From Chryseobacterium sp. KLBC 52 (GTDB lineage: Bacteria > Bacteroidota > Bacteroidia > Flavobacteriales > Weeksellaceae): 64,000 nt of DNA. Numbering within the stretch: position 1 is the stretch's first letter; each line of letters opens with the position of its first letter. Made by a program: the position numbers and the translations under genes. The notes below the pieces were generated by a model, which worked only from the letters and a program-made list of their open reading frames with translations, did not search any database and was not told the DNA's origin. Below are positions 34,808-44,265 of the stretch, one piece after another. Location of the stretch: the NCBI RefSeq assembly GCF_003347605.1, contig NZ_QDFZ01000007.1, positions 62,001 through 126,000 on the forward strand. The letters run 5' to 3'.

Positions 34808-35518
34808 ATGAAAACTAAACTTTACAGCTTATTGTTAGCATGCGCTTCATTACCTATATTTAGTCAAGTAGGTATCAATACGGCAAATCCATCTGCGACT
34901 TTAGATGTTAACGGGACACTGAAAGTTCGTGACACTCCCGCCGCTACAGCACTACCCGGATATCAAATTTTAGCAGTTAACCAGGGAACCACACAAGTGT
35001 TCTCGGTAGACCCGTCATTATTAACCGCAGCTGCAGGAACCAACACTTCTGTATATTCTGCAAAAAAAACAACAGGTATAACCCTTCTGAATTTAGGAGT
35101 TTTACCATCTGATTTCCAACCTGTCAGTTTTGTACAAGCCGACAGAACTATAGGAAGTGCAGCTTTGTTTACAAATGCTGACGGTTCTTATAATATTCCA
35201 TCCACTGGAGTATATGCGGTTGGATTCGCGTTCAGATATGGAACAGGATTACAGGCTTCATTACTATCAGGAACTCCAGGTATCGCCATTGCAAGAACCA
35301 GATCGGCAGTAACCACTTTGATAGACACACGTCCATTCAGCGGTATTAATCTTGCACTAGCAGTTAACCTGACACTTTCCGATTCCAGCATTAACACTTT
35401 ATATTCATTTCAGGCAGGTGACAAAATATCTTTTGGACTTGTAGATTCCGGTGTTATCACAGCAGGATTATTAGGATCCAGTATTGCATCATTCTACGTT
35501 TACAAAGTATCAAACTAG
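34808..35518 (+). CDS. Secreted protein with tail-fibre-like N-terminus and C1q-like C-terminus
   Basis: 236 aa with signal peptide (LLLACASLPIFSQ). The mature N-terminus VGINTANPSATLDVNGTLKVRD is the trimeric-fibre motif common in Bacteroidota secreted and tail-fibre proteins. The rest is beta-rich with GVYAVGFAFRYGTG and SFQAGDKISFGLVDSG...FYVYKVSN, which resembles a C1q/TNF jelly roll. It is probably a surface or secreted trimer. Ligand and function are unknown. The ATG at 34808 follows the -7 element; an upstream TTG at 34802 is unlikely. A terminator follows. Confidence 0.75.
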   Translation: MKTKLYSLLLACASLPIFSQVGINTANPSATLDVNGTLKVRDTPAATALPGYQILAVNQGTTQVFSVDPSLLTAAAGTNTSVYSAKKTTGITLLNLGVLPSDFQPVSFVQADRTIGSAALFTNADGSYNIPSTGVYAVGFAFRYGTGLQASLLSGTPGIAIARTRSAVTTLIDTRPFSGINLALAVNLTLSDSSINTLYSFQAGDKISFGLVDSGVITAGLLGSSIASFYVYKVSN

Positions 35519-35548
35519 TAAAAACATATTGTTAGTTATCTATACCAT

Positions 35549-35586
35549 TTAACCCATCGCTTATACCGCGATGGGTTAATTTTTTA
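35549..35586 (+). terminator. Terminator after C1q-like gene
   Basis: TTAACCCATCGC (35549-35560) pairs with GCGATGGGTTAA (35568-35579), with seven bases of loop, then TTTTTT. Confidence 0.9.
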
Positions 35587-35608
35587 AATAGCATATAAAA
35601 CATTTCTT

Positions 35609-35616
35609 TATATTTG
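35609..35616 (+). promoter_or_regulatory. DUF2339 gene -7 element
   Basis: TATATTTG is a perfect TAnnTTTG. It covers the TTG that could otherwise be read as the start and supports the ATG at 35632. Confidence 0.65.
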
Positions 35617-35631
35617 GTAAAAACTAATGAA

Positions 35632-37857
35632 ATGAATGAATTTGTTGCGGCCATCATCTTTATCATTATCTTCATCATTTTCAATAATCTGAATACCAAA
35701 ATCAGAAAGTTGGAAAAGGAAATTTCGGATCTTAACTATAAAATCAATAATACTCTTCCAACCCAGACTGAAGTAATTCATGAGAAAACCTCAGCGGATG
35801 AGACATTCATTCCACAACAAGAACAAGTTCATTATGAAAACATAAAACATGAAAATGAAATTAAAGAGAACCCAACACCAGATCAAAAAGACTGGCTTAC
35901 TCCTGTTTCTGATTTTTTAAAACAAAATGCACTTACCATCATTGGTATTTTCACCCTTGTTCTGGGAATTGGTTATTTTGTAAAATACGCGATTGATAAA
36001 AACTGGATTGGAGAAGCAGCAAGAGCAGGAATCGGTTTTTGTACCGGGGCAGGAATCATTGTAACCGGACATTTTCTCAGAAAAAATTACCAGGCTTTTT
36101 CTTCTATTATCACCGGGGGCGGAATAGCAGTCTTATATTTCACAGCCACCATTGCTTTCCGTGAATACCATCTGTTCACCCAAAATACAGCTTTTATCAT
36201 AACGGCACTGATTACTGCAGCCTCTATTATCTTATCCTATTATTATAAAAGTGAAGTACTGATTATCTTTTCATTGATAGGAGGTTTTGCAGCTCCTCTG
36301 ATGATCAGCACAGGACAAAGCAACTACCTTTTCCTTTTTATTTATATTACTCTTTTAAATACAGGAATGCTGGCTGCCTCTTTTCTGCAGCACTGGAAAA
36401 GCGTGGGCTGGACAGCTTATATATTTACAACAGGGTATCTTTTCTTTTGGACCAATGAAAGCCCTGAACTTTTAAGCATTACTTTCTATCTGATCAGTTA
36501 TGTGATTTTTTACATCTTTGCATTGCATGATTATTTAAGAAGAAATATACTTTCAACCTCTGATATCGCGATTCTTGCTCTTGCCAACTTCTCAAGTATC
36601 CTTGGACTGCTTTACATTTTTGATACCCTAAAATATGAACCGCCAATTATTTTCCCTCTTATTTTTGCTGCTGTGAACGCCGTTCTTCTGTTCAGAGAAT
36701 TTACACGCAGGAACTTTGGAATCGCCTATTCTGTATTCGCAGGGCTGGTTACCAGTCTTATAACCGTTGCGGTTGCTATTCAGTTTAAAACCCATCTTAT
36801 CACCAGCATTTGGGCAATAGAAACAACTCTGCTTCTTTTCATCTGGAAAAAAACAGGCCATAAGGTTTTCAAAATCTTCTTTTATATCCTGTTTCCATTG
36901 GTGATGATTGCCCAGCTTATAACCTGGACGGCCTATTTCGGAACAAAAGATTTCAATATCATATTGAATACTCCGTTTATCACCAGTTCGTTTACCATTA
37001 TTTCCATAATCCTCAATTTGTATTTGTTAAGAAATCGCTCCAAAGACTCCAATGGAAAAGATTATACCTTTTTTGAAGATCTTATTACTGTGGTCAGCTA
37101 TGGAGTTATCTATATTACTTTTCTTCTTGAGATTACATACCATATTTCCAAAATGCCATGGTCCGCAATTTTCAGCACAGGACTCTTGTTCAGTATTTAT
37201 TATATTTTTGTTTTATTACTTTTCAGAAAACTACTGAACATCAGAAGCGACATTCAAAACGTACTGATTTATCTGCTTTTTTTCCTGATCATTAGTAACA
37301 CATCTGCTGCTGCATTTCCGGTTGTGTCTGACATTATAACAAAAAAACTCCATGTAAGTTTTTATTTCCTGCACCTGCTTCAATGGATTCCTTTTATATA
37401 TGTAGGATATAGAATTATTCCATCTTCGGAATTTCATAAGCAGCGGATTTCTTACTGGATGCTGTCTTTGGCACTTATCATCTCTGTAAGTTGTGAACTT
37501 CACCATTCTTATATTTTAATCACCTCAAATGATCTTCCTCACTCCCATAAGGCAAGTGAACACTTTAATATTCTTTATCTTCCTGTTGTATGGGCAATTC
37601 TTGCCAGCATATTTATTTATACCGGTTTGAAAAAGAATATTCAGGAATATAATAAGATCGGTTTTGCATTGATAGGCCTGATGATCGTAAAACTATATGG
37701 CTACGACGTATGGCAGATGGATAACATCTCAAGAATAAGTGCCTTTATTGCTCTCGGGATTATTTTACTCTTAAGTTCTTTCACCTTCCAGCGTCTGAAA
37801 AATATGATCAGAAATATGGTGGATAAAAAAGACGAAACGAAAGACAGCACAGACTGA
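35632..37857 (+). CDS. DUF2339 multi-pass membrane protein
   Basis: 741 aa. An N-terminal helix is followed by a polar Gln/Glu-rich region (about 20-95). About 20 closely spaced hydrophobic segments follow, starting near LTIIGIFTLVLGIGYFVKYAIDKNWIGEAARAGIGF, the DUF2339 signature. It ends in a charged tail (NMVDKKDETKDSTD). Function is unknown; members are large integral inner-membrane proteins. It stands alone, with terminators or gaps on both sides. Confidence 0.88.
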   Translation: MNEFVAAIIFIIIFIIFNNLNTKIRKLEKEISDLNYKINNTLPTQTEVIHEKTSADETFIPQQEQVHYENIKHENEIKENPTPDQKDWLTPVSDFLKQNALTIIGIFTLVLGIGYFVKYAIDKNWIGEAARAGIGFCTGAGIIVTGHFLRKNYQAFSSIITGGGIAVLYFTATIAFREYHLFTQNTAFIITALITAASIILSYYYKSEVLIIFSLIGGFAAPLMISTGQSNYLFLFIYITLLNTGMLAASFLQHWKSVGWTAYIFTTGYLFFWTNESPELLSITFYLISYVIFYIFALHDYLRRNILSTSDIAILALANFSSILGLLYIFDTLKYEPPIIFPLIFAAVNAVLLFREFTRRNFGIAYSVFAGLVTSLITVAVAIQFKTHLITSIWAIETTLLLFIWKKTGHKVFKIFFYILFPLVMIAQLITWTAYFGTKDFNIILNTPFITSSFTIISIILNLYLLRNRSKDSNGKDYTFFEDLITVVSYGVIYITFLLEITYHISKMPWSAIFSTGLLFSIYYIFVLLLFRKLLNIRSDIQNVLIYLLFFLIISNTSAAAFPVVSDIITKKLHVSFYFLHLLQWIPFIYVGYRIIPSSEFHKQRISYWMLSLALIISVSCELHHSYILITSNDLPHSHKASEHFNILYLPVVWAILASIFIYTGLKKNIQEYNKIGFALIGLMIVKLYGYDVWQMDNISRISAFIALGIILLLSSFTFQRLKNMIRNMVDKKDETKDSTD

Positions 37858-37973
37858 TAATCTGCGTAAAAGTTTTTATTTCTAAATAATATTTAAAACA
37901 TTTCTAGATTTTATTCAAATTTTATAAAAAATAACTATATTTATCACGTTTTTAACAGTTACATATTCTGATC

Positions 37974-38411
37974 ATGAAAAAATTACTCTACTCTTTTTTA
38001 ATCTTATCCTCTGCTACTTTATGGGCCCAGCAAAAAAATCCTGCGGTAAAGTTTGCAGTGGCTGACAACGCCATTGGGACAGTAGAATTATTCAATGCCA
38101 AAAAGAATGTTTTACAGGTTTCAAAAGTATACAATACTTCAGCGGGTCTTCCCCAAAACTTAAAAAAATACAGTTCTGTTTTTACAAAAGGCGTAACTGA
38201 ATATAAATTCAAAAACGGAGAAAACGTACTTGACAGAATGGCGTTATCCAATATGAATACTCAATACAATATTCCGGCAGATAATCCTGTATTTATTGAA
38301 GGATATGAATTTACGGATACCAGCACGATGATCTATCCTGAGATCAAGAAAAAAGCTGAAACAAAAGATTACAACGGTAAGAAAACATTGTTTATTTACA
38401 CTACCGAATAA
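37974..38411 (+). CDS. Secreted protein of unknown function
   Basis: 145 aa with signal peptide (LLYSFLILSSATLWAQ). The mature part is mixed alpha/beta, opening with QKNPAVKFAVADNAIGTVELF and ending in YNGKKTLFIYTTE. I see no known motif. No neighbour gives a functional hint; a dispersed repeat begins 8 bp after the stop. Confidence 0.7.
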   Translation: MKKLLYSFLILSSATLWAQQKNPAVKFAVADNAIGTVELFNAKKNVLQVSKVYNTSAGLPQNLKKYSSVFTKGVTEYKFKNGENVLDRMALSNMNTQYNIPADNPVFIEGYEFTDTSTMIYPEIKKKAETKDYNGKKTLFIYTTE

Positions 38412-38418
38412 TTTGATT

Positions 38419-38539
38419 TTTTGAAACATTAAGATCGTATTAAGCTGTTAAGATTATTAAGATAAGCTTTGCTTTAACTTAAAATCAGCATGTTTTATCT
38501 TAACTATACTTTAATTCTTCAGTCTCCTTAATGGTTTAA
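38419..38539 (+). repeat. ~121-bp dispersed repeat, copy B
   Basis: It begins TTTTGAAACATTAAGAT and ends CTTAATGGTTTAA, and aligns throughout with the minus strand of 19159-19280. It is non-coding. Confidence 0.75.
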
Positions 38540-38607
38540 AAATATTTACCACCATTTTCACTTTATAATAGCTGAAATGTTATAGGTTAAAAAAACCGAT
38601 TTAATAT

Positions 38608-38639
38608 AAAAAGGATGCCGTTTTTTCAGCATCCTTTTT
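38608..38639 (-). terminator. rarA terminator
   Basis: AAAAAGGATGC (38608-38618) pairs with GCATCCTTTTT (38629-38639), directly after the rarA stop. Confidence 0.9.
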
Positions 38640-38644
38640 CAATT

Positions 38645-39922
38645 CTAATATTTATTATTCCATTTTTTCTTGAGCTCTTCATAGATTTTCTTCTCAGTAG
38701 AGTTATTTCCCGGCTCATATAGTTTCACATTTCGGATTTCTTCCGGAAGAAAATCCTGTTCTACAAAGTTTCCTTCATAGGAATGAGCGTACTTGTATTC
38801 TTTTCCATAATCCAGGTCTTTCATCAGTTTGGTAGGAGCATTTCTCAAATGAAGGGGAACAGGCAGGTTTCCCGTCTGTTTTACCAAAGCCAGAGCCTCA
38901 TTGATGGCCATATACGCAGAATTGCTTTTAGGGGAAACCGCAAGATACACCGCTGTTTCGCTCAAGATAATCCTTGCCTCAGGATTACCGATCACATTGA
39001 TCGCCTGAAAACAATTATTGGCAACCACCAAAGCATTGGGATTTGCCAGGCCTACGTCTTCAGCAGCCAGAATAAGCATTCTCCTTGCGATAAACTTAAT
39101 ATCTTCTCCTCCCGCAATCATTCTCGCCAGCCAATATACCGCACCATTCGGATCTCCTCCACGCATCGACTTGATAAAGGCTGAGATGATATCGTAATGC
39201 TGCTCGCCGTTCTTATCGTAAAGAGCTATCGTCTCCTGAAGAACTTCCAGCACATCAGAATTAATAATTTCCGTTGTATCCGAATTTTTATATTGATTCA
39301 AAACCAATTCTACGGAATTGATCAGTTTTCTGGCGTCACCACCGGAGTATTGAATAAAAGCTTCTTTTTCAAGGATTTTAAAATCTGTTCCTTCATCTTT
39401 ATTATATCGTTCGGAAGCAATATCTATTAATTCTTCCAGCTTTTCATAGCTCAAAGCTTTTAAAATATAAACCTGACTTCTTGAAAGCAAAGCCGAAACC
39501 ACTTCAAAGCTTGGATTCTCGGTAGTGGCTCCAATCAAAACAATCCAGCCTTTTTCTACTGCATGTAATAATGAATCCTGCTGCGACTTATTGAACCTGT
39601 GAATCTCATCAATAAATAAGATCGGTGATTTTCCGGAGAACAGATTCTGTTTTTTTGCATCTTCAATCACATCACGCACGTCTTTCACGCCGGAAGAAAC
39701 TGCAGAAAGCTTATAAAACTTCCTCCCCGACTGTTCTGAGATAATTTCAGCCAGCGTTGTTTTCCCAGTTCCCGGAGGTCCCCATAAAATCAGCGAATTC
39801 AAGGTATTGTTTTCAATCATTTTTCTGATTGTTCCTTTATCGCCGGTAAGGTGCTCCTGTCCCAATACATCGTTCAGGGTTTTAGGTCTTAATTTTTCAG
39901 CTAATGGAATATTTTGATTCAA
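38645..39922 (-). CDS. rarA: Replication-associated recombination protein RarA (MgsA/WRNIP1 family)
   Basis: 425 aa. The N-terminus is [20 protein letters not shown]. Walker A is [10 protein letters not shown], Walker [15 protein letters not shown], and sensor [13 protein letters not shown]. The C-terminal tetramerisation region has [30 protein letters not shown] and ends in RNVKLYEPG. It acts at stalled replication forks. The only upstream start is a TTG at 39922, overlapped by a near-consensus TTACTTTG; the exact start is uncertain. Confidence 0.95.
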   Translation of the reverse strand: MNQNIPLAEKLRPKTLNDVLGQEHLTGDKGTIRKMIENNTLNSLILWGPPGTGKTTLAEIISEQSGRKFYKLSAVSSGVKDVRDVIEDAKKQNLFSGKSPILFIDEIHRFNKSQQDSLLHAVEKGWIVLIGATTENPSFEVVSALLSRSQVYILKALSYEKLEELIDIASERYNKDEGTDFKILEKEAFIQYSGGDARKLINSVELVLNQYKNSDTTEIINSDVLEVLQETIALYDKNGEQHYDIISAFIKSMRGGDPNGAVYWLARMIAGGEDIKFIARRMLILAAEDVGLANPNALVVANNCFQAINVIGNPEARIILSETAVYLAVSPKSNSAYMAINEALALVKQTGNLPVPLHLRNAPTKLMKDLDYGKEYKYAHSYEGNFVEQDFLPEEIRNVKLYEPGNNSTEKKIYEELKKKWNNKY

Positions 39923-40007
39923 AGTAATTCTTTTTTTAAGATCAATGTCCGGATTTCTGATCTCCGAAACTTATAACAAATTTAAACTAATTTTCATTTT
40001 TTTACCC

Positions 40008-40015
40008 TATTTTTG
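40008..40015 (+). promoter_or_regulatory. yidD -7 element
   Basis: TATTTTTG is a perfect TAnnTTTG, seven bases before the TTG at 40023. Confidence 0.6.
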
Positions 40016-40022
40016 CATTGTT

Positions 40023-40274
40023 TTGAAACTTACATTCAATAAAATCATTACATTTCCGCTGGTAATTTTGATCAAATTTTACCAATGGTTCATCTCGCCC
40101 TTACTTCCCAAAAACTGCCGCTACGAACCTACCTGTTCCCACTATATGATTGAGTCGCTTCAGGTACATGGTGTTTTTAAAGGTTTCTGGCTGGGATTTA
40201 AAAGAATTTTAAGATGCCACCCATGGGGAGGAAGCGGCTATGACCCTGTTCCACCCAAACATAAATGTCAATAA
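40023..40274 (+). CDS. yidD: Membrane protein insertion efficiency factor YidD
   Basis: 83 aa from the TTG at 40023 (reading [12 protein letters not shown]), near the family's usual length. The open frame begins at 39945, but a -7 element at 40008-40015 lies inside that extension. Family motifs are complete: [27 protein letters not shown], with CRY-PTCS cysteines, and [16 protein letters not shown] with [10 protein letters not shown]. It assists YidC-dependent insertion at the inner membrane. The start codon is uncertain. It is followed 24 bp later by lgt. Confidence 0.93.
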   Translation: MKLTFNKIITFPLVILIKFYQWFISPLLPKNCRYEPTCSHYMIESLQVHGVFKGFWLGFKRILRCHPWGGSGYDPVPPKHKCQ

Positions 40275-40298
40275 TCAAACTATCAAATCAATAGAAAA

Positions 40299-41573
40299 AT
40301 GAATACACTCTTTTTCAGAATTTATCTTGTGCTGTTTGCGTTCACAACGCAGCTTCTTTTCGCACAGGAATACCCTGGAGGTTTATCTGACGGAAATTTA
40401 GATATCAATGGAAGCAATGTTCCTGTAAAAATCTATTCTACTACAGAGATGGGAGACCTTACGGCTTTTCCGGACAGAGAATCAGACAAGAACCAGTCTT
40501 TTGTTGTCATCCTTAATGAATCTAATTTTGAACCTGCCTATTATAATTATGGAGCTTCCACTTTAGCAAAGTACAAGGATTCAAACTATCAGTTTTTCGA
40601 TAAAAACTTCAAACTGATTGACACTGGTGTTACCAAAGAAAATATCACCACTTTCAAGTATGCGGTAAAATCTGTAAAACCCATCACTGATTCTGATAAA
40701 GTAGAACTTAAAACTTCATTTAAAATCTGGGATCCTTCAAAAGGTATTCATATTGGGTCATTTACCCTTCACTTTTATAGTTTGATGTTTGTTTTTGCCT
40801 TTGGTTTCGGATATATTTTAATGACAAGAATCTTTAAGATTGACAATGTCAACCAGAAATATCTTGAACCTCTGTTCACATGGACACTGATCGGGACAAT
40901 TCTGGGAGCAAGATTAGGACACGTTATCTTTTATCAGCCGGAATTATTTAAAGAAGATTTCTGGAGCGTATTCTTACCGATAAGTACAAAAAACGGATTC
41001 AAATTCACTGGATTTTCAGGGCTGGCCAGCCATGGAGCGACGATTGCATTGATTTTCACCACCCTTTATTATTCATTTAAAATCATCAAAAAAAATCCGT
41101 TCTGGGTCTATGACAGATTGGGTATTGTGGTTGCTTTAGGTGGAGCATTTGTAAGAATGGGGAACTTTTTCAATTCTGAAATCGTTGGTAAACCAGCGGA
41201 CCCGAATTCTCCGTTTGCTTTGCTTTTCCCGCAACAAAGCAGTGAGTATGGTCTTACTGTTCCACGTTATCCCAGCCAGTTATTTGAAGCCGTAGGATAT
41301 GTTCTGCTATTCATTTTACTATGGATATTGTACAGAAAGACAGATAAAAAATATCAGCAAGGATGGTTATTCGGTCTCTTTTTCATCATTCTTTGGGCGA
41401 TCAGATTCTTTGTGGAGTTCCTTAAAGAGCCACAAGGAGATGAGTTCATCCAGCTTGGCGGTCTGAATACAGGTCAGGTTCTTTCGATTCCTTTTATGAT
41501 TGCAGGGGTTGTGATCATGATTGTTTCCAAGAAATTTAAGATTACTCAGGCAGAAAACGAGAAACCGGAATAA
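40299..41573 (+). CDS. lgt: Prolipoprotein diacylglyceryl transferase with periplasmic N-terminal extension
   Basis: 424 aa, about 145 residues longer than typical Lgt. A signal peptide (LVLFAFTTQLLFAQ) and a soluble beta-rich region (about 24-148) precede the Lgt core, which begins IHIGSFTLHFYSLMFVFAFGF. Core motifs: GARLGHVIFY, SGLASHGATI with the catalytic His, and VRMGNFFNSEIVG, the conserved Lgt loop. It transfers diacylglycerol from phosphatidylglycerol to lipobox cysteines, the step that the SusD/SusE lipoproteins need. The extension's role is unknown. Confidence 0.94.
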   Translation: MNTLFFRIYLVLFAFTTQLLFAQEYPGGLSDGNLDINGSNVPVKIYSTTEMGDLTAFPDRESDKNQSFVVILNESNFEPAYYNYGASTLAKYKDSNYQFFDKNFKLIDTGVTKENITTFKYAVKSVKPITDSDKVELKTSFKIWDPSKGIHIGSFTLHFYSLMFVFAFGFGYILMTRIFKIDNVNQKYLEPLFTWTLIGTILGARLGHVIFYQPELFKEDFWSVFLPISTKNGFKFTGFSGLASHGATIALIFTTLYYSFKIIKKNPFWVYDRLGIVVALGGAFVRMGNFFNSEIVGKPADPNSPFALLFPQQSSEYGLTVPRYPSQLFEAVGYVLLFILLWILYRKTDKKYQQGWLFGLFFIILWAIRFFVEFLKEPQGDEFIQLGGLNTGQVLSIPFMIAGVVIMIVSKKFKITQAENEKPE

Positions 41574-41592
41574 GCCACTTGAGCTGAAAAAT

Positions 41593-41632
41593 AAAAAAGG
41601 CAAATTTGTAGAAATACAGATTTGCCTTTTTT
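41593..41632. terminator. Terminator between lgt and nnr (convergent)
   Basis: AAAAAAGGCAAAT and ATTTGCCTTTTTT pair with an inner TGTA/TACA extension; T or A runs are present on both sides. Confidence 0.9.
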
Positions 41633-41671
41633 ACTATTTGAAATCATTGACTGTTTTGTCTATTCACCTTA

Positions 41672-43189
41672 TTACAGATTCCTCTCCGACTTCCTGTTCA
41701 GTTCCTCAAAAACACATCCAAATGCATCAATGACATCAGTAGGAAGCATCGATTCTTTTGAATGTTTTTCTGAAGCTATATCGGCAGCTCTGCCATGCAG
41801 CCATACCCCAAGAATACAAGTTTCTTCTTCAGAATATTTCTGGGCCAGAAGCGAAGTAAGGATTCCTGTAAGAATATCTCCGCTTCCTCCTTTCGCAAGA
41901 CCTGCGTTCCCGGTTATATTATAGAATACTTTTCCTTCCGGAGTAATAACTTGCGTATGATGATCTTTGAGTACAATATAAAGACCAAACTCTTTTGCTT
42001 TTTTCCTTGCCAGCTCAAGCCTTTTAAAGGAATTGTCTGTACTTCCGAAAAGTCTTTCAAACTCCTTCGGATGTGGAGTGATGATTGATTTTTTTGGAAT
42101 AAGTTTAAGATTTTTCTGATCTTTTGAAATGATGTTCAATGCATCTGCATCAAGGACCAGTGGCTGTGAATGTTTTTTTAAGAAACTCAAAAAGCTTTTC
42201 TCAGTCGAGGAATGAGTACCCAAACCAGGACCTGCACCACAGGTAATATCTTTATCAATCTCCAAATTTGTGATAAACTGCTCCCCTCCTTTTATGAACA
42301 TGGCCTCAGGACATAAAGTCTGCAAAATGTTATACCCGCACTCCGGTGCCAGTGTAAAGGTTAGCCCCGCACCTGTTTTTAAAGCTGATCGTGTTGCCAG
42401 CACTGCTGCTCCTATTTTTCCATAGCTACCTCCTATGATCACTGCCTTACCATAAGTGCCTTTATGAGAAAATTCCTGTCTCGGACTGAATATCTGGCCT
42501 ACCAGCTGATCATCAATTACAGAATAATCAGAATCAGTAGCATCCGCATATATTTTACTTAAATCAATATCCAGCAGTATTACTTTTCCGGCATATTTTC
42601 CTGTTTCAGGATGAAGAAAAGTCCGCTTCCAGCATTGAAAAGTCAGGGTATAATCGGCTTTAAAAATACCAGAATCATTATCATCCATTTCATCTGCAGA
42701 CAATCCGGAAGGGATATCGATGGATAATTTAATATTCCTTTTGCTGTTCAATTGCTCAACAAGCATTTTATATTCTCCTTCCAACGGTCTGGATAACCCT
42801 GTTCCGAAAAGAGCATCGATAATGATTGTTTTATCATCAAAATTATATTGTTCTTTAGGATCAAGTTTCCTGACTGAAATTCCGGATAAATCACGGAGTC
42901 TTTTCAGGTTAACAGAAGCATCCTCTGAAAATTTCCTTTTAGAATCACTTACAAATACATCAACATCAAACCCTTTCAGGTAAAGTAATCTTGCAACCGC
43001 TAATCCGTCTCCTCCATTATTTCCGTTACCGCAAAATACGGCTAGCTTTTTATGGTTCTTACAATGCTCCGAAATCCAATGTGCGACAGCCATTGAAGCT
43101 CTTTCCATCAGTTGAATGGAGGAAACCGGCTCTTGAGAAATTGTGAACTGATCCCAGCTGCGTATCTGTTCTGCAGTGAAAATTTTCAT
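41672..43189 (-). CDS. nnr: Bifunctional NAD(P)H-hydrate epimerase / ADP-dependent dehydratase
   Basis: 505 aa. The N-terminal YjeF epimerase domain (1-215) has VFCGNGNNGGDGLAVARLL and IIDALFGTGLSRPLEG. The C-terminal ribokinase-like dehydratase (about 225-500) has KAVIIGGSYGKIGAAVLATRSALKTGAGL, CGAGPG and GNAGLAKGGSGDILTGILTSLLAQ, the last holding the catalytic Asp. It repairs hydrated NADH/NADPH in the cytoplasm. It stands alone on the minus strand. Confidence 0.97.
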   Translation of the reverse strand: MKIFTAEQIRSWDQFTISQEPVSSIQLMERASMAVAHWISEHCKNHKKLAVFCGNGNNGGDGLAVARLLYLKGFDVDVFVSDSKRKFSEDASVNLKRLRDLSGISVRKLDPKEQYNFDDKTIIIDALFGTGLSRPLEGEYKMLVEQLNSKRNIKLSIDIPSGLSADEMDDNDSGIFKADYTLTFQCWKRTFLHPETGKYAGKVILLDIDLSKIYADATDSDYSVIDDQLVGQIFSPRQEFSHKGTYGKAVIIGGSYGKIGAAVLATRSALKTGAGLTFTLAPECGYNILQTLCPEAMFIKGGEQFITNLEIDKDITCGAGPGLGTHSSTEKSFLSFLKKHSQPLVLDADALNIISKDQKNLKLIPKKSIITPHPKEFERLFGSTDNSFKRLELARKKAKEFGLYIVLKDHHTQVITPEGKVFYNITGNAGLAKGGSGDILTGILTSLLAQKYSEEETCILGVWLHGRAADIASEKHSKESMLPTDVIDAFGCVFEELNRKSERNL

Positions 43190-43397
43190 AGGTAAATCAA
43201 ACTTTTAAGCAAATTACAAAAGATTTTTCATTATGATATCACCTCATTAATAAAAATAAAAAGTCATCATTAATGAATTAATGTATTGTTATAATGCTCA
43301 AATATTCATTAAAACTGTTAATAGGAAATCAGCATAAAATTCAATATTTTGGGAATAAAAAACTATTAAACGTAGTGTTTTTTACATTTTTTAATTA

Positions 43398-43405
43398 TAT
43401 TTTTG
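43398..43405 (+). promoter_or_regulatory. mscL -7 element
   Basis: TATTTTTG is a perfect TAnnTTTG, 29 bp before the ATG. Confidence 0.6.
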
Positions 43406-43434
43406 TGTATATACTAATTAAAAAAATATAAATT

Positions 43435-43812
43435 ATGGGATTTGTCAAAGAATTTAAAGAGTTTGCCTTTAAAGGCAATGTTCTCGATCTTGCTGTCGGT
43501 GTGATCATTGGGGCAGCATTTGGTAAAATTGTTTCGTCTTTGGTAGAAGATGTTATCACACCTCTGATCTTAAATCCGGCATTGAAAGCAGCCGGCGCAG
43601 AAAACATTGCAAAACTTACATGGAATGGTGTTGCCTATGGAAATTTCCTTTCAGCAGTAATCAGCTTCCTTTGTATTGCGATGGTTCTTTTCTGGATCAT
43701 CAAACTGGCTAATAAAGTGAACAAGAAAGATGCTCCTGCTCCTGCCGGACCTACAGAAGATCAAAAATTACTGATGGAGATCAGAGATTTGTTGAAAAGC
43801 AAAAATATCTAA
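43435..43812 (+). CDS. mscL: Large-conductance mechanosensitive channel
   Basis: 125 aa. The N-terminal helix and TM1 (FVKEFKEFAFKGNVLDLAVGVIIGAAFGKIVSSLVEDVITPL) are canonical. TM2 is LSAVISFLCIAMVLFWIIKLANKV, and the C-terminal bundle ends EDQKLLMEIRDLLK. It opens under membrane tension to release solutes. It is followed by a terminator and then a palindromic element. Confidence 0.97.
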   Translation: MGFVKEFKEFAFKGNVLDLAVGVIIGAAFGKIVSSLVEDVITPLILNPALKAAGAENIAKLTWNGVAYGNFLSAVISFLCIAMVLFWIIKLANKVNKKDAPAPAGPTEDQKLLMEIRDLLKSKNI

Positions 43813-43846
43813 TCTGCAACCACAGTTTTTAAAATAAAAAAAGAGA

Positions 43847-43873
43847 GGCTGTCCAAAAAGGGCAGTCTTTTTT
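43847..43873 (+). terminator. mscL terminator
   Basis: GGCTGTCC (43847-43854) and GGGCAGTC (43860-43867) pair with two wobble positions, then TTTTTT. Confidence 0.8.
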
Positions 43874-43936
43874 ATGCGAGCCATTACTGTCCGATAAAAA
43901 GTATAAATACATTGAAAATATTAATATTTATGATAT

Positions 43937-44097
43937 GAATTAACAGGTCGCTCCTCCGGAGCTTTATTTTATGGGGATTTCATTTTTCTACTAACAGTAG
44001 ATCCCGACGGGATCAAATTTAGCTCCTATGGGAGCTGACTGTTAATAGAACGTATTTGTTTTAAAATTAGAGCTCCGGAGGAGCGACCTGTTAATTC
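43937..44097. repeat. 161-bp nested palindromic element
   Basis: Perfect 27-bp inverted arms (43937-43963 and 44071-44097, core GGTCGCTCCTCCGGAGCT) enclose a second pair TAACAGT/ACTGTTA (43992-43998, 44038-44044). Inside are two more hairpins: GATCCCG-A-CGGGATC (44000-44014) and AGCTCC-TATG-GGAGCT (44021-44036). It could fold as a branched structure. No ORF is present. It is sandwiched between two terminators, and a MITE-like or REP-like origin is plausible. Confidence 0.85.
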
Positions 44098-44213
44098 TAT
44101 TCAAATTTTATCGAACAAGAATGTTTTTTTATTTAAAATGTCAGACCTAAGGTTGATTCAAGACATTTATATGACTCTCAAACTCTTCAAAATTCTATCA
44201 ACAAAAAATTGAG

Positions 44214-44238
44214 GCTGCCCAAACTTTTTGGACAACCC
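44214..44238 (-). terminator. serA terminator
   Basis: GGCTGCCC (44214-44221) pairs with GGACAACC (44231-44238) with wobbles; a T-rich run follows on the minus strand. Confidence 0.65.
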
Positions 44239-44265
44239 CTTTTGCTATATTATATCGTTTTCAGA

